Assembly: GCF_009827515.1 (NCBI RefSeq)
Contig: NZ_WTYO01000003.1
Span: 62,001-126,000 of the forward strand
Source of the DNA: Pelagerythrobacter marinus
GTDB lineage: Bacteria > Pseudomonadota > Alphaproteobacteria > Sphingomonadales > Sphingomonadaceae
Direction of reading: 5' to 3'
Length of the DNA: 64,000 nt
Positions within the stretch are counted from its first letter, which is position 1; the number at the start of each line of letters is the position of its first letter. The notes below the pieces were generated by a model that worked only from the letters and a program-made list of their open reading frames with translations, searched no databases and was not told the DNA's origin. A program made the translations under genes and the position numbers. Below are positions 55,460 to 63,812 of this stretch, in pieces.

Positions 55460-56220
55460 GCCAGCCCGTCCCCTTCCGCGATCGGGGCATCGGCGTGCTC
55501 GGCCGCCCGGGCGCGCTGGGCCGCGTCGCGCACGGTCCAGGTCAGCACCGGCAGGCCGCGCGCGCGCTGCTGCGCGGCGAAGGCGCTCGGCAGGTCGCGA
55601 ATGTCGTAGGCGAGGAAATCGGGCCGCGCGTGCCACAGGGCCGCGTGGCGGCGCCAGCGGCCGGCGGGGCCGCGATCGTTCTCCTCGGTCACCACCAGCC
55701 CGCGCACGGTGCGCGGGGCATGGACCGAGAACCAGCGCGAAACCCGCGGGTCGAAGCTCATCACCGCGTGCGGGCCGCGATAGCCGTCGAGCGCGCGGCG
55801 CACCGCGAGGCACAGCGGCGCGACCCGGTTCTGGCGCCGCGATTTCAGCTCGATCAGCAAGGGCACGCGCCCCGCGACTTGCGACAGCAGCCGTTCGAGC
55901 GAGGGGACGCGGTCGCTGCTGCCGCTCAGCGCCAGCGCCTCTATCTGCGCCAGCGGCCGGCGCATCAGCGGCCCGCTATCGTCGGTCAGCCGGTCGAGGT
56001 CCCAGTCGTGGAACACCGCGGCCCGCCCGTCGCCGGTGCGCTGGACGTCGCACTCGATCCCCAGCCCGCGCCCGATCGCCTCGGCGAAGGCGGACGCGGA
56101 ATTTTCCGGGATGCCGGGCGAATGGCAGCCCCTGTGGGCATATGTCCACTGCCCCAGCCACTCGACGCGTCGCGGGTCCGGCGGCGGCGCGCGCCAGGCG
56201 TCGATCGGGCGCAGGATCAC
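55456..56220 (-). CDS. Glycerophosphodiester phosphodiesterase
   Basis: 254 aa beginning with GTG 56220, overlapping the RidA stop (GTGA). TIM-barrel GDPD motifs: YAHRGCHSPGIPENS, IECDVQRTGDGRAAVFHD and the later RVPSLERLL. Hydrolyses glycerophosphodiesters to glycerol-3-phosphate and alcohol. Its stop is overlapped by the GNAT gene start. Confidence 0.92.
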   Translation of the reverse strand: MILRPIDAWRAPPPDPRRVEWLGQWTYAHRGCHSPGIPENSASAFAEAIGRGLGIECDVQRTGDGRAAVFHDWDLDRLTDDSGPLMRRPLAQIEALALSGSSDRVPSLERLLSQVAGRVPLLIELKSRRQNRVAPLCLAVRRALDGYRGPHAVMSFDPRVSRWFSVHAPRTVRGLVVTEENDRGPAGRWRRHAALWHARPDFLAYDIRDLPSAFAAQQRARGLPVLTWTVRDAAQRARAAEHADAPIAEGDGLA

Positions 56221-56675
56221 GGGCTGACGGCGACGATCGCGTCCACTTCGACCGCCACGCCCAGCGGCAGCACCGGCACGCCGACCGCGCTGCGCGAGTG
56301 GCGCCCGGCCTCGCCGAACACCTCGAACATCAGGTCCGACGCGCCGTTGGCGACCTTGGGCTGGTCGGTGAAATCGGCGGCCGAGCTGACGAAGGCGCCC
56401 AGCTTGACCACGCGTTCGACCCTGTCGAGCGAACCCAGCGCGGCCTTGAGCTGGGCCAGGATCATCAGCCCGCAGGCGCGCGCCGCCGCGGTGCCGTCTT
56501 CCAGCGAGACGTCTTCGCCCAGCCGGCCCTTGACCAGGTCGCCGCCGACGAACGGCAACTGGCCCGAGACATGGGCGAAGCCGCCATGGACGACGACGGG
56601 CTGGTAGCTGGCGACCGGCGCGGCGGCCTGCGGCAGTTCGATCCCCAGTTCGGCGAGTCTTGCGTCGATGCTCAT
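56217..56675 (-). CDS. RidA-family protein
   Basis: 152 aa from ATG 56675, overlapping the HAD gene stop by 4 nt. RidA/YjgF family pattern: FAHVSGQLPFVGGDLVKGRLG, ARACGLMILAQLKAALGSLD and VPVLPLGVAVEVDAIVAV. The family hydrolyses reactive enamine/imine intermediates, though this long subgroup lacks some of the canonical C-terminal residues. Confidence 0.9.
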   Translation of the reverse strand: MSIDARLAELGIELPQAAAPVASYQPVVVHGGFAHVSGQLPFVGGDLVKGRLGEDVSLEDGTAAARACGLMILAQLKAALGSLDRVERVVKLGAFVSSAADFTDQPKVANGASDLMFEVFGEAGRHSRSAVGVPVLPLGVAVEVDAIVAVSP

Positions 56676-57316
56676 GCGTTTTCCCGGTCCTGTGTTTCGC
56701 TTGCAAGCTGGTCGAGCAGCCATGGCAGCGCCTCGGCCCAGCGGTCGATCCGCGCATGTGCATCGCCCGCGCGGTGGGCGCAATCGATATGCGGCGCCAG
56801 CAGCGGCTCGCCGCACAGGTGCAGGCGGCGAACCTCGGGCGCGACCTGCGAGACCGAGGCGTGGTGCTGCGGCAGGTCGTCGATGAAGATCGCCCGGCTC
56901 GGCGCATATTCGTCGAGTATCGCCTTCAGCGCCGGCCCTTTCGGCCCCTGGTTGGTGAAGACCCGCGCGTCGATTCCGTGGTCCATCAGCTGGCGCGCGC
57001 GCCGTTCGCGCCGCTCGTCGTTGAGGTTGGTCAGGATCACCACGTCGGCGTGGTCGGCCAGCGCGGCGATGCCTTCCACCGCCCCTTCGATCGGGTGCTG
57101 GCGGTCCATCTCGGTATCGAAGAAGCGGCCCAGCAGGCGCCAGATCTCGCGTTCCTCGACCGCTTCCCCGCTCTCGCGCCAGCGCATGGCGCGGGCGAAG
57201 CTGTTGCTGCCGATCGTGAAGTCCACCCCTTCGCTCTCGCCCAGCCAGTCGCGGAAATGGGCGACCATGTGCAGCAGCACCTCGTCGCAGTCGGAGATGA
57301 CCAGCGGCCGGCTCAT
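56672..57316 (-). CDS. HAD-superfamily hydrolase
   Basis: 214 aa from ATG 57316. Catalytic nucleophile motif VISDCDEVLL (DxD) near the N-terminus, VVILTNLND as motif II, a Lys region NQGPKGPALKAILDEY, and motif III/IV FIDDLPQHH. Phosphatase-like; substrate unknown. Overlaps the DUF3572 gene stop by 4 nt. Confidence 0.88.
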   Translation of the reverse strand: MSRPLVISDCDEVLLHMVAHFRDWLGESEGVDFTIGSNSFARAMRWRESGEAVEEREIWRLLGRFFDTEMDRQHPIEGAVEGIAALADHADVVILTNLNDERRERRARQLMDHGIDARVFTNQGPKGPALKAILDEYAPSRAIFIDDLPQHHASVSQVAPEVRRLHLCGEPLLAPHIDCAHRAGDAHARIDRWAEALPWLLDQLASETQDRENA

Positions 57317-57660
57317 GCCCCCGCCTCCCCGCCGGCGGCCAGCGCGCGGCGCGCGGCGACCAGCGTTTCGGGCGCGACGTTCAGCGCATCGGCCGCGAGG
57401 ACCAGGTCCGGCTCGTGATTGGCGAGAAAGTCCAGCACCGCGGCCATGACGCTCCGCTCGGTCAGCCGGTCGCGCAGGATCTCCGGCGTCAGCCCGGTCA
57501 GCGCCAGCAGGCGCCCGGCCCGGTCGTCGTCCTGCAGCACCCAGCCGAGCGCGCCGAGCGCCAGCGACTCGGGGTCGCCGGGCACGTGGTCGGGGGATGG
57601 GGTCTGGTGTATGATTGTCAGCGTCCTCGTCAGCTCGTAAGGGCAGGGCCGATATGGCAT
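57313..57660 (-). CDS. DUF3572 protein
   Basis: 115 aa from ATG 57660. Family pattern: LALGALGWVLQDDDRAGRLLALTGLTPE, then VLDFLANHEPDLVLAADALN. Helical, no known function. The N-terminus (MPYRPCPYELTRTL) is longer than usual, so the true start may be downstream. Divergent from the DivK-like gene with almost no intergenic space; it heads the five-gene operon. Confidence 0.8.
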   Translation of the reverse strand: MPYRPCPYELTRTLTIIHQTPSPDHVPGDPESLALGALGWVLQDDDRAGRLLALTGLTPEILRDRLTERSVMAAVLDFLANHEPDLVLAADALNVAPETLVAARRALAAGGEAGA

Positions 57661-57688
57661 GCGGGCGGCAGGAAGGGAGCGCGCCCCG

Positions 57689-58069
57689 GTGAGCGAGGCT
57701 GTGGCAAAGAGAATACTCGTTGTCGAGGACAACGACCTCAACCGGAAGCTGTTCTGCGACGTCCTGCGCGCGAACGGCTACGAGGTGGAGCCTGTCGCCG
57801 ACGGCGAACTGGTGCTGGAGGCGGCCCGCCGCTTCGGCCCCGACCTCGTGCTGATGGACATCCAGCTGCCCAATGTCTCGGGCGTGGACCTGATCGCCGC
57901 GCTCAAGGGCGACAAGGGGCTGGCGCAAGTGCCGGTCCTCGCGGTGACCGCCTATGCCGGCAAGGGCGACGAGGAACGGATCCGCGCCGCGGGCGCCGCC
58001 GACTACCTGGCCAAGCCGGTTTCGATCGGCCCCTTCATGGCCGCGGTGCGGCGGCTGGTCCCGGCCTGA
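57689..58069 (+). CDS. divK: DivK-like single-domain response regulator
   Basis: 126 aa starting with GTG 57689 after GGAAGGGAG. One receiver domain only: ILVVEDNDLNRKLF, the phosphorylated Asp in DLVLMDIQLPNVSG, PVLAVTAYA and the switch Lys DYLAKPV. Very close to Caulobacter DivK in these segments, which controls cell-cycle kinases. No kinase gene is adjacent. Confidence 0.88.
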   Translation: MSEAVAKRILVVEDNDLNRKLFCDVLRANGYEVEPVADGELVLEAARRFGPDLVLMDIQLPNVSGVDLIAALKGDKGLAQVPVLAVTAYAGKGDEERIRAAGAADYLAKPVSIGPFMAAVRRLVPA

Positions 58070-58197
58070 CGGCGGCCGCGCGCGCCGCGCGGTTCGCGCC
58101 GCGGGTGCTTGACAAGCGGGGGCCGGACCCGCTTTGCCGGGCCATTCGCAGGGCGGGCACGATGCCCGCCGCACTAACGAGATTGGAACCGCCCCCC

Positions 58198-58443
58198 ATG
58201 GATCGCGCGCAAACCGACCAGACCATCAGATCGCTGATCGAACCGTTCAACAAGAAAGGCATCGAGATCGCCGATTCGACCACGTTCGCCGGCGACCTAG
58301 AGTTCGACAGCCTGACGGTGATGGATTTCGTCGCCGCGATCGAGGACGAGTTCGACGTGATCATCTCGATGAACCAGCAGGCCGAGATCGAGACTTACGG
58401 CCAGCTGGTCGACGCGGTCCACAAGATGCAGGCCGACGCGTGA
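58198..58443 (+). CDS. Acyl carrier protein of the sphingolipid pathway
   Basis: 81 aa with the 4'-phosphopantetheine Ser in LEFDSLTVMDF. Its stop overlaps the GTG start of the serine palmitoyltransferase gene, so it probably supplies the acyl chain for sphingolipid synthesis rather than general fatty-acid synthesis, as reported for Caulobacter and sphingomonads. Confidence 0.9.
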   Translation: MDRAQTDQTIRSLIEPFNKKGIEIADSTTFAGDLEFDSLTVMDFVAAIEDEFDVIISMNQQAEIETYGQLVDAVHKMQADA

Positions 58444-59690
58444 GCGAAGGAATCAGCCAGCCCGACCGGCCGCAGGTGCGCGAAGGCGACGCGCCCGACC
58501 TGTTCAGCAAGTTCGACGACCTGATCGCGATGCGCGAAGGGCTGCTCGCCAGCGGGCAGGAAGACCCCTTCAACCTGGTGATGGAGAAAGTCCTCTCCCC
58601 CACCCGCGCGATCTGCAACGGGCGCGACACGATCCTGCTCGGCACCTACAATTACATGGGGATGACCTTCGATCCCGACGTCGTCGCCGCGGGCAAGCAG
58701 GCGCTGGCCGATTTCGGCAGCGGGACGACCGGCAGCCGCGTGCTCAACGGCACGTACCAGGGCCACCGGGAGTGCGAGGACGCGCTGCGCGAATTCTACG
58801 CGATGGACCACGCGATGGTCTTCTCCACCGGCTACCAGGCCAATCTCGGGATCATCTCGACCATCGCGGGCAAGGGCGACTACATCGTCCTCGACATCGA
58901 CAGCCACGCCAGCATCTGGGACGGGTGCGCGATGGGCAAGGCGGAAGTCGTGCCGTTCAGGCACAACGATCTCGACGCGATGGAAAAGCGCCTGCGCCGC
59001 ATTCCCGAAGACGCGGGCAAGCTGGTCGTGCTCGAAGGCGTCTACTCGATGCTGGGCGATGTCGCCCCGCTGAAGGAAATGGTCGCGATCGCGAAGAAAT
59101 ACGGCGCGATGGTGCTGGTGGACGAGGCCCACTCGATGGGCTTCATCGGCGAGAACGGCCGCGGCGTGTGCGAGGAACAGGGCGTGATCGAAGATGTCGA
59201 TTTCATCATCGGCACTTTCTCGAAAAGCGTCGGCACGGTCGGCGGCTTCTGCGTTTCCAACCACCCGAAGTTCGAGATCATGCGGCTGGTCTGCCGCCCC
59301 TATGTCTTCACCGCTTCGCTGCCCCCCAGCGTGGTCGCCACCGCGGCGACCAGCATTCGCAAGCTGATGCACGGCGGCAACAAGCGCGCGCACTTGTGGG
59401 AAAATTCGCGGCGGCTCCATGCCGGGCTGAAGGACCTCGGCTTCGAGCTCGGGACCGACGAACCGCAGAGCGCGATCGTCGCGGTGATCATGCCCGACCT
59501 CGCCAAGGGTGCGGCGATGTGGGAGGCGCTGCTGAAGGAAGGGCTCTACGTCAACCTCGCCCGCCCGCCCGCGACGCCCGCCAACATGACGCTGCTGCGC
59601 TGCTCGCTCTGCGCCGAACACTCGGCCGAGGAAGTCGGGACGATCCTCGGCATGTTCGAACGCGCGGGCAAGGCGGTCGGAATTATCTAA
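58440..59690 (+). CDS. spt: Serine palmitoyltransferase
   Basis: 416 aa from GTG 58440. Alpha-oxoamine synthase fold: TYNYMGMTFDP, GSGTTGSRVLNGTYQGH, VLVDEAHSMGFIG and the PLP-lysine in GTFSKSVGTVGG. Condenses serine with palmitoyl-thioester to 3-ketodihydrosphingosine in the cytoplasm. Its presence is a strong sign of a sphingolipid-making lineage. Confidence 0.94.
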   Translation: MSEGISQPDRPQVREGDAPDLFSKFDDLIAMREGLLASGQEDPFNLVMEKVLSPTRAICNGRDTILLGTYNYMGMTFDPDVVAAGKQALADFGSGTTGSRVLNGTYQGHRECEDALREFYAMDHAMVFSTGYQANLGIISTIAGKGDYIVLDIDSHASIWDGCAMGKAEVVPFRHNDLDAMEKRLRRIPEDAGKLVVLEGVYSMLGDVAPLKEMVAIAKKYGAMVLVDEAHSMGFIGENGRGVCEEQGVIEDVDFIIGTFSKSVGTVGGFCVSNHPKFEIMRLVCRPYVFTASLPPSVVATAATSIRKLMHGGNKRAHLWENSRRLHAGLKDLGFELGTDEPQSAIVAVIMPDLAKGAAMWEALLKEGLYVNLARPPATPANMTLLRCSLCAEHSAEEVGTILGMFERAGKAVGII

Positions 59691-59708
59691 TCTACTGTAA
59701 TTTCGGTA

Positions 59709-59750
59709 TTTATCCCACAGTTTCCCATTCCGCGAAAAATGTGGGATAAA
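59709..59750. promoter_or_regulatory. 11-bp inverted repeat upstream of the decayed nucleotidyltransferase gene
   Basis: TTTATCCCACA (59709-59719) and TGTGGGATAAA (59740-59750) with a 20-nt loop, directly before the ATG at 59759. No U-tract follows on either side, so an operator of the remnant gene is favoured over a terminator of spt. Confidence 0.5.
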
Positions 59751-59758
59751 TATGACCG

Positions 59759-60320
59759 ATGGGGCTTGCCCAGTACACCGACGAACAGGCGCGGGCGCTG
59801 GTCAATCTGCGCCAGCGCTATGAGGCGTGGCGCGATGCCGAGCGGGCATGGCGCGCCGGTTTGGGACCTGCTCAAGGCGGTCGACCCGACCTTCGCGGTC
59901 AACGCCGAACGCGGATTCCAGGCCCGCAATGCCGATGCCTACGAGGTCGAGCTGCTCATTGCCCCCTCGCGCGCGGACGCCCTCGCCCGGCGTGACCGGC
60001 CGCGGCCGATCCCTCTGCCCGAGCAGGAATGGCTGCTGCTCGGCACCCCGGTCGATCAGGTCGTGCCCTGCCGCGATGGCAGCGCGGCGCGGATCGTGGC
60101 GCCCGATCCCCGCTGGTTCGCGCTGCACAAGCTGTGGCTCGGACGACAGGCGAAGCGCGACCCGCTGAAACGGCGCAAGGATCTGGCGCAAGGCAATGCC
60201 GTGCTCGAGGCGGTGGCGCAGGCCATGCCGCACTATCCGCTCGACGCGGCATTCGCGCAGTCGATCCCGCAGGAGCTCGCGCCGCTGGGGCGCGAATGGC
60301 GCGGCGGCGCGGAACGCTAG
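59759..60320 (+). pseudogene. Nucleotidyltransferase-fold (GSU2403-like) remnant
   Basis: From ATG 59759 the frame encodes MGLAQYTDEQARALVNLRQ and continues to about 59850, then the homologous reading passes to another frame as PVWDLLKAVDPTFAVNAERG and runs to 60320. These are the N- and C-terminal ends of the same protein family, with roughly 120 codons missing between and a frameshift at the junction. So this gene is broken by an internal deletion. The complete family carries a nucleotidyltransferase fold, probably a toxin-like or anti-phage enzyme. Confidence 0.72.
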
Positions 60321-60359
60321 GGCACGTCGGCCGTCTCGATGGTGAAGGAGATTGCAGCA

Positions 60360-60791
60360 ATGAAGACGACCAATACCGGTAGCGCGCGTTACGAAGGGCT
60401 GGGCAAGGACGGCAAGGGCAGTGTCTCGACCGGCTCGGGCGCGCTGGACGGCCAGCCTTACGGGTTCAACACCCGGTTCGAGGATGCGCCGGGCACCAAT
60501 CCCGAGGAGCTGGTGGCCGCGGCCCATGCCAGCTGCTTCACGATGGCGCTCAGCTTCGCGCTCGCCCGCGCGGGGCACGAGCAGGGGACGCTGGAAACCA
60601 CCGCGAAAGTGACGCTGGAGAAGGAGGGCGAAGGCTTTACCGTCACCCGCTCCGACCTGACGCTCACCGGCAAGGTCGAGGGGATCGGGCGCGAGGACTT
60701 CGCGAAGCTGGCCGAAGAGGCCAAGGCCAATTGCCCGATTTCCAAGCTGCTCAAGGCCGAGATCACGCTGGACACGACGTTCGAGGGCTAG
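60360..60791 (+). CDS. OsmC-family peroxidase
   Basis: 143 aa from ATG 60360 after GAAGGAG. The two catalytic cysteines lie in AAHASCFTMALSF and ANCPISKLL; GTNPEELVAAAH is the family motif. Reduces organic hydroperoxides or HOOR. Convergent with the hydroxylase gene; their stops share CTAG. Confidence 0.93.
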   Translation: MKTTNTGSARYEGLGKDGKGSVSTGSGALDGQPYGFNTRFEDAPGTNPEELVAAAHASCFTMALSFALARAGHEQGTLETTAKVTLEKEGEGFTVTRSDLTLTGKVEGIGREDFAKLAEEAKANCPISKLLKAEITLDTTFEG

Positions 60792-61636
60792 CCGGCGGCG
60801 ACGTCTTCCGCACCGGCCGGCGCCGCCGCGTCCTGCGCCCGCGGCTCGGGCGCCAGCGGCCACAGCAGTTGCTGCGCCGCGCCGGCCGGGGGAAGGTTCT
60901 CCACCCCGTAGCTGCGCGGATAGGTCCGCGTGATCCGCGCGGTGCCGAAGATCACGTCCCACAGGAACAGCAGGTTGCCGTAGTTGCCCTTGTAATGGAC
61001 CGCCGGGTCGCTCGCATGGCGCCCGTGGTGCGCGTGGTGCGTGGCGGGGGTCGAGATCGTGCGTTCCAACACCCACATGACCGGCGACAGCCAGCCGATC
61101 CGGTAGAGCGGCCGGTCCCAGGCAATGTCGCAATGGGCGCCGATGATCACCGCCATCTTGACCACCAGGTACCCGGCATAGACCCAGCCGAGGCCGAGGT
61201 AGAGCAGCACGCCGGAAAACCACAGCCCCGGCATCATCATGTAATAGAACACGTTGTTGCGATAGACGAGGCGCACCGACATGTAGCGCGCGTTGTGGTG
61301 CGCGCGGTGGAGGTTGTAGAGCCAGGCGAAGCTGTGGCTCGCCCGGTGCCACCAGTACTGCGTCATGTCGTCGAGGACGAGGAACAGCAGCACCGCGGGC
61401 ACGAGGTGGAGCCCGGCGAGCGCCCCCTGCCACTGCGGCGCAACGGCGGAAGCGAGGATGGCCGAAAGCGCGACGATCGCCGGCTGGGTCACCCCCAGCA
61501 GCATGACCGTGCTGGCCGCCTCGACGATTCCGTCGTCGCGCGTCTGCCCGGGCTTGGCCAGCAGGCCGGTGCGCCACAGTTCGAGCAGCGCGAAGCCGAG
61601 ATAGATCGCGAGAACCGCGACGATCGGTGCTGACAT
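60788..61636 (-). CDS. Fatty acid hydroxylase / sterol desaturase-family membrane protein
   Basis: 282 aa from ATG 61636 (MSAPIVAVLAIYL) after AAGGAGAGG. The His-box pattern of the family is present: DDMTQYWWHRASH, HRAHHN and THHAHHGRHASD. Several membrane segments. A diiron enzyme acting on lipids, e.g. hydroxylation of fatty acyl chains of sphingolipids or carotenoid/hopanoid rings; substrate not determined. Confidence 0.88.
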   Translation of the reverse strand: MSAPIVAVLAIYLGFALLELWRTGLLAKPGQTRDDGIVEAASTVMLLGVTQPAIVALSAILASAVAPQWQGALAGLHLVPAVLLFLVLDDMTQYWWHRASHSFAWLYNLHRAHHNARYMSVRLVYRNNVFYYMMMPGLWFSGVLLYLGLGWVYAGYLVVKMAVIIGAHCDIAWDRPLYRIGWLSPVMWVLERTISTPATHHAHHGRHASDPAVHYKGNYGNLLFLWDVIFGTARITRTYPRSYGVENLPPAGAAQQLLWPLAPEPRAQDAAAPAGAEDVAAG

Positions 61637-61685
61637 TGTCCTCTCCTTTTCCCCGCCCCGGTCTAGCGCTAGAACGCCCGGTGAA

Positions 61686-62369
61686 ATGTCGGAAACCGGA
61701 CAATTGGTGCCGCTCAGTTCGGCCGGCACGGCGATGCTCTTCGCCGCCCTGCCGGCTGCCCTCGCCGCGCGGCTGCGCGATCGCGCCCCGGCGCGCCGCT
61801 TCGCCGAAGGCCAGGTGATCCAGCAGCGCGGCGAGACGGCGCGCGGTTTCTGGCTGATCGAGGAGGGGGCGGTCGCGGTCGGGCAGTTCCTTGCCGACGG
61901 GGATTTCCGCCAGGTCGCGCTGCTGGGCCCGGGCGATTCCTACGGCGAGCTGGCCTGGCTCGCCGCGCGCCGCCGCGTCGTCGATGCCGTCGCCCGCGAG
62001 GCGGCGGTCCTGCGGCATATCGACGGGGCGCGGTTCGAACGCGCGCTGGCCGAAGACCCGGCCGCGATGCGCCGCCTGCTGGGCGCGATGGCCGGGCAAT
62101 TGCAGGAAGTGCTCAACGTGATGGCCGGAATCCGCCGGGGCACGGCGACCGCGCGCGCGGCCGGGCTGCTCGCCAACTTGTGCGGTCCGGGCGCAGCCCC
62201 CCGCCGGCTGGCCGTGACCCAGCAGGAGATCGCGGACCTGCTGGGCGTCACCCGCTCGACCGCGCACCAGGCGCTGCGCGAACTGGACGAAGGCGGGCTG
62301 ATCGGCCGGCGATACGGCGCGATCGAGGTGCCCGATCCGGACCGGTTACGCCGCTTCGCCGCCGGGTGA
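61686..62369 (+). CDS. Crp/Fnr-family regulator
   Basis: 227 aa: cyclic-nucleotide-binding-like domain with FAEGQVIQQRGETARGFWLIEEG and LLGPGDSYGELAWLA, then a winged HTH (LAVTQQEIADLLGVTRSTAHQALRELDEGGLI). The Arg/Ser ligands of cAMP-binding CRP are not conserved in the phosphate-binding cassette. Divergent from the hydroxylase gene and may control it. Confidence 0.88.
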   Translation: MSETGQLVPLSSAGTAMLFAALPAALAARLRDRAPARRFAEGQVIQQRGETARGFWLIEEGAVAVGQFLADGDFRQVALLGPGDSYGELAWLAARRRVVDAVAREAAVLRHIDGARFERALAEDPAAMRRLLGAMAGQLQEVLNVMAGIRRGTATARAAGLLANLCGPGAAPRRLAVTQQEIADLLGVTRSTAHQALRELDEGGLIGRRYGAIEVPDPDRLRRFAAG

Positions 62370-63005
62370 GGCCGGCGCCGCGATCGCCGCCGCCGCGCAG
62401 GCATCCTGCGCGCCGTCCTCTCCGCCCGAGAGCCAGGTCAGCGCGAGGAAGCCGCCGACGACGAGCACCGCGAAGACGGTGGTGACGGTGACCAGGTATT
62501 CGTCGATCACCCGCTTGATCGGCGCGCCGAACAGGCGGAACAGGATCCCCACGGTCATGAAGATCAGCGCGCGCCCGGCGATGCTGGCGAGGATGAACGG
62601 CACCAGCGCCATTTCGATGAAGCCGGCGGTGATCGTCAGCAGCTTGAACGGGACCGGGGTGCTCCCGGCGAGGAAGATCACTTCCCAGTCGCGCTCGCGC
62701 AAGTGGCAGGCGGCGACCGGAAACTCCTCCGCCAGCCCGATGGCCGAAAGCATCGCGGTGCCGACCGTGTCGTAGAGGAAATAGCCGATCGCGTAGCCGA
62801 ACAGCCCGCCCAGGACCGAGGCGACGGTGCAGACCAGCGCGAAGCGGATCGCCTTCGCCGGTTCGGCCAGGCACATCAGGCCGAGCAGGGGATGGGGCGG
62901 GATCGGGAAGAAACTCGATTCGATGAAGCTGATCAGCGCCAGCCACCCCTCCGCATGGGGATGCGCGGCCTTGGCCATCGTCCAGTCGTAGAGTTTGCGC
63001 AGCAT
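62346..63005 (-). CDS. YqaA-family (VTT/DedA-like) membrane protein
   Basis: 219 aa. Membrane segments with FIESSFFPIPPHPLLGLMCLA, FGYAIGYFLYDTVG and the STPVPFKLLTI motif, which define YqaA proteins of the VTT family. Function unknown, perhaps lipid or ion transport. The C-terminus overlaps the end of the Crp/Fnr gene by 24 nt (convergent). Confidence 0.88.
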   Translation of the reverse strand: MLRKLYDWTMAKAAHPHAEGWLALISFIESSFFPIPPHPLLGLMCLAEPAKAIRFALVCTVASVLGGLFGYAIGYFLYDTVGTAMLSAIGLAEEFPVAACHLRERDWEVIFLAGSTPVPFKLLTITAGFIEMALVPFILASIAGRALIFMTVGILFRLFGAPIKRVIDEYLVTVTTVFAVLVVGGFLALTWLSGGEDGAQDACAAAAIAAPASPGGEAA

Positions 63006-63103
63006 CGCCGCGCCCTATGCCAGCGGTGCGGGGCAGGCAAGCGCCGGCGCGCGGGCGCAAGTATCGGACGGCGCACTTTCATAACCTATTTGGCACTTTT
63101 ATC

Positions 63104-63147
63104 TTGACATCGCGACGCTCATTGGTTAGAAAAGACGAACATCGCGA
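63104..63147 (+). promoter_or_regulatory. Promoter with paired direct repeats before the terminase-like genes
   Basis: TTGACA at 63104-63109 with TTAGAA 16 nt downstream make a sigma70-like promoter. CATCGCGA occurs twice, 63108-63115 and 63140-63147, 32 nt apart (about three helical turns), one over the -35 and one after the -10: a candidate repressor site. Confidence 0.55.
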
Positions 63148-63233
63148 TAGTGCGATTCGCCGGGACCGCCCTCGCGGCGTCCCCCTTCCCTTTCTCTTCC
63201 CACCCCCTCTCCACCAAGACACGGAGCCGAATC

Positions 63234-63812
63234 ATGACCAAGGCGAAATCCTCGCCTGCCCGCGGCCGCGCGCCGGCGGGCAAGGCATGGCGCAAGCCCT
63301 TCCTGGCGGAACTGGCGCGCACGTCCAACGTCGCCGCATCCGCCCGGGCGGCGGGGATCGAGCCGGGCGCGGCCTATGGCGCGCGGCGCGGCGACCCGGC
63401 CTTCGCCCACCAGTGGTTCGAGGCGCTGTGCGAAGGCTACGACAACCTCGAGCTCGACCTGCTGCGCCGCCTGCGCGAAGGCGAGCTGGCCGGCGCGACG
63501 ACCCCGGCCGGCAAGGCGCGGCGCAAGTACGACAATGCCACCGCGCTGCGCCTGCTCGCCGCGCACCGCGCCAGCGTCCAGCGCCAGCGGGGCCGCAACG
63601 ACTATGCTTACGAGGACGAAGTGCTCGCCTCGATCGATGCCAAGCTGGAACGGATGCGCCAGCGGCGGATCGCCATGCGCGCCGCCCCCGAATCCGGCCC
63701 CGAATCCGGCCCCGAATCCGGCCCCGGCGCGGCCCCCGGCTCCGGCTCCGGCTCCGGCCCGAACGGGGACGACGACGAAGCCGGCGGCGGGGACGCGGGC
63801 GATGGCCGCTGA
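63234..63812 (+). CDS. Small-terminase-like DNA-binding protein
   Basis: 192 aa from ATG 63234. The N-terminal 80 residues (FLAELARTSNVAASARAAGIEP, GDPAFAHQWFEALCEGYDNLE) look like the helix-turn-helix of phage or GTA small terminase subunits, which bind packaging DNA. The C-terminal tail is low-complexity Pro/Ser/Gly. It overlaps the next gene start by 11 nt, the usual layout of small and large terminase genes. Confidence 0.6.
   Translation: MTKAKSSPARGRAPAGKAWRKPFLAELARTSNVAASARAAGIEPGAAYGARRGDPAFAHQWFEALCEGYDNLELDLLRRLREGELAGATTPAGKARRKYDNATALRLLAAHRASVQRQRGRNDYAYEDEVLASIDAKLERMRQRRIAMRAAPESGPESGPESGPGAAPGSGSGSGPNGDDDEAGGGDAGDGR
63687..63724 (+). repeat. Tandem CCCGAATCCGGC repeat in the coding region
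   Basis: Three perfect 12-nt units encode PESG-type repeats in the tail of the small-terminase-like protein. Likely variable in copy number by slippage. Confidence 0.8.

Noticed and set aside
59802-62267. 821-codon open frame on the minus strand
   Set aside because: It merely contains an out-of-frame reading of the hydroxylase and antisense readings of neighbours; no domain, compositionally biased.
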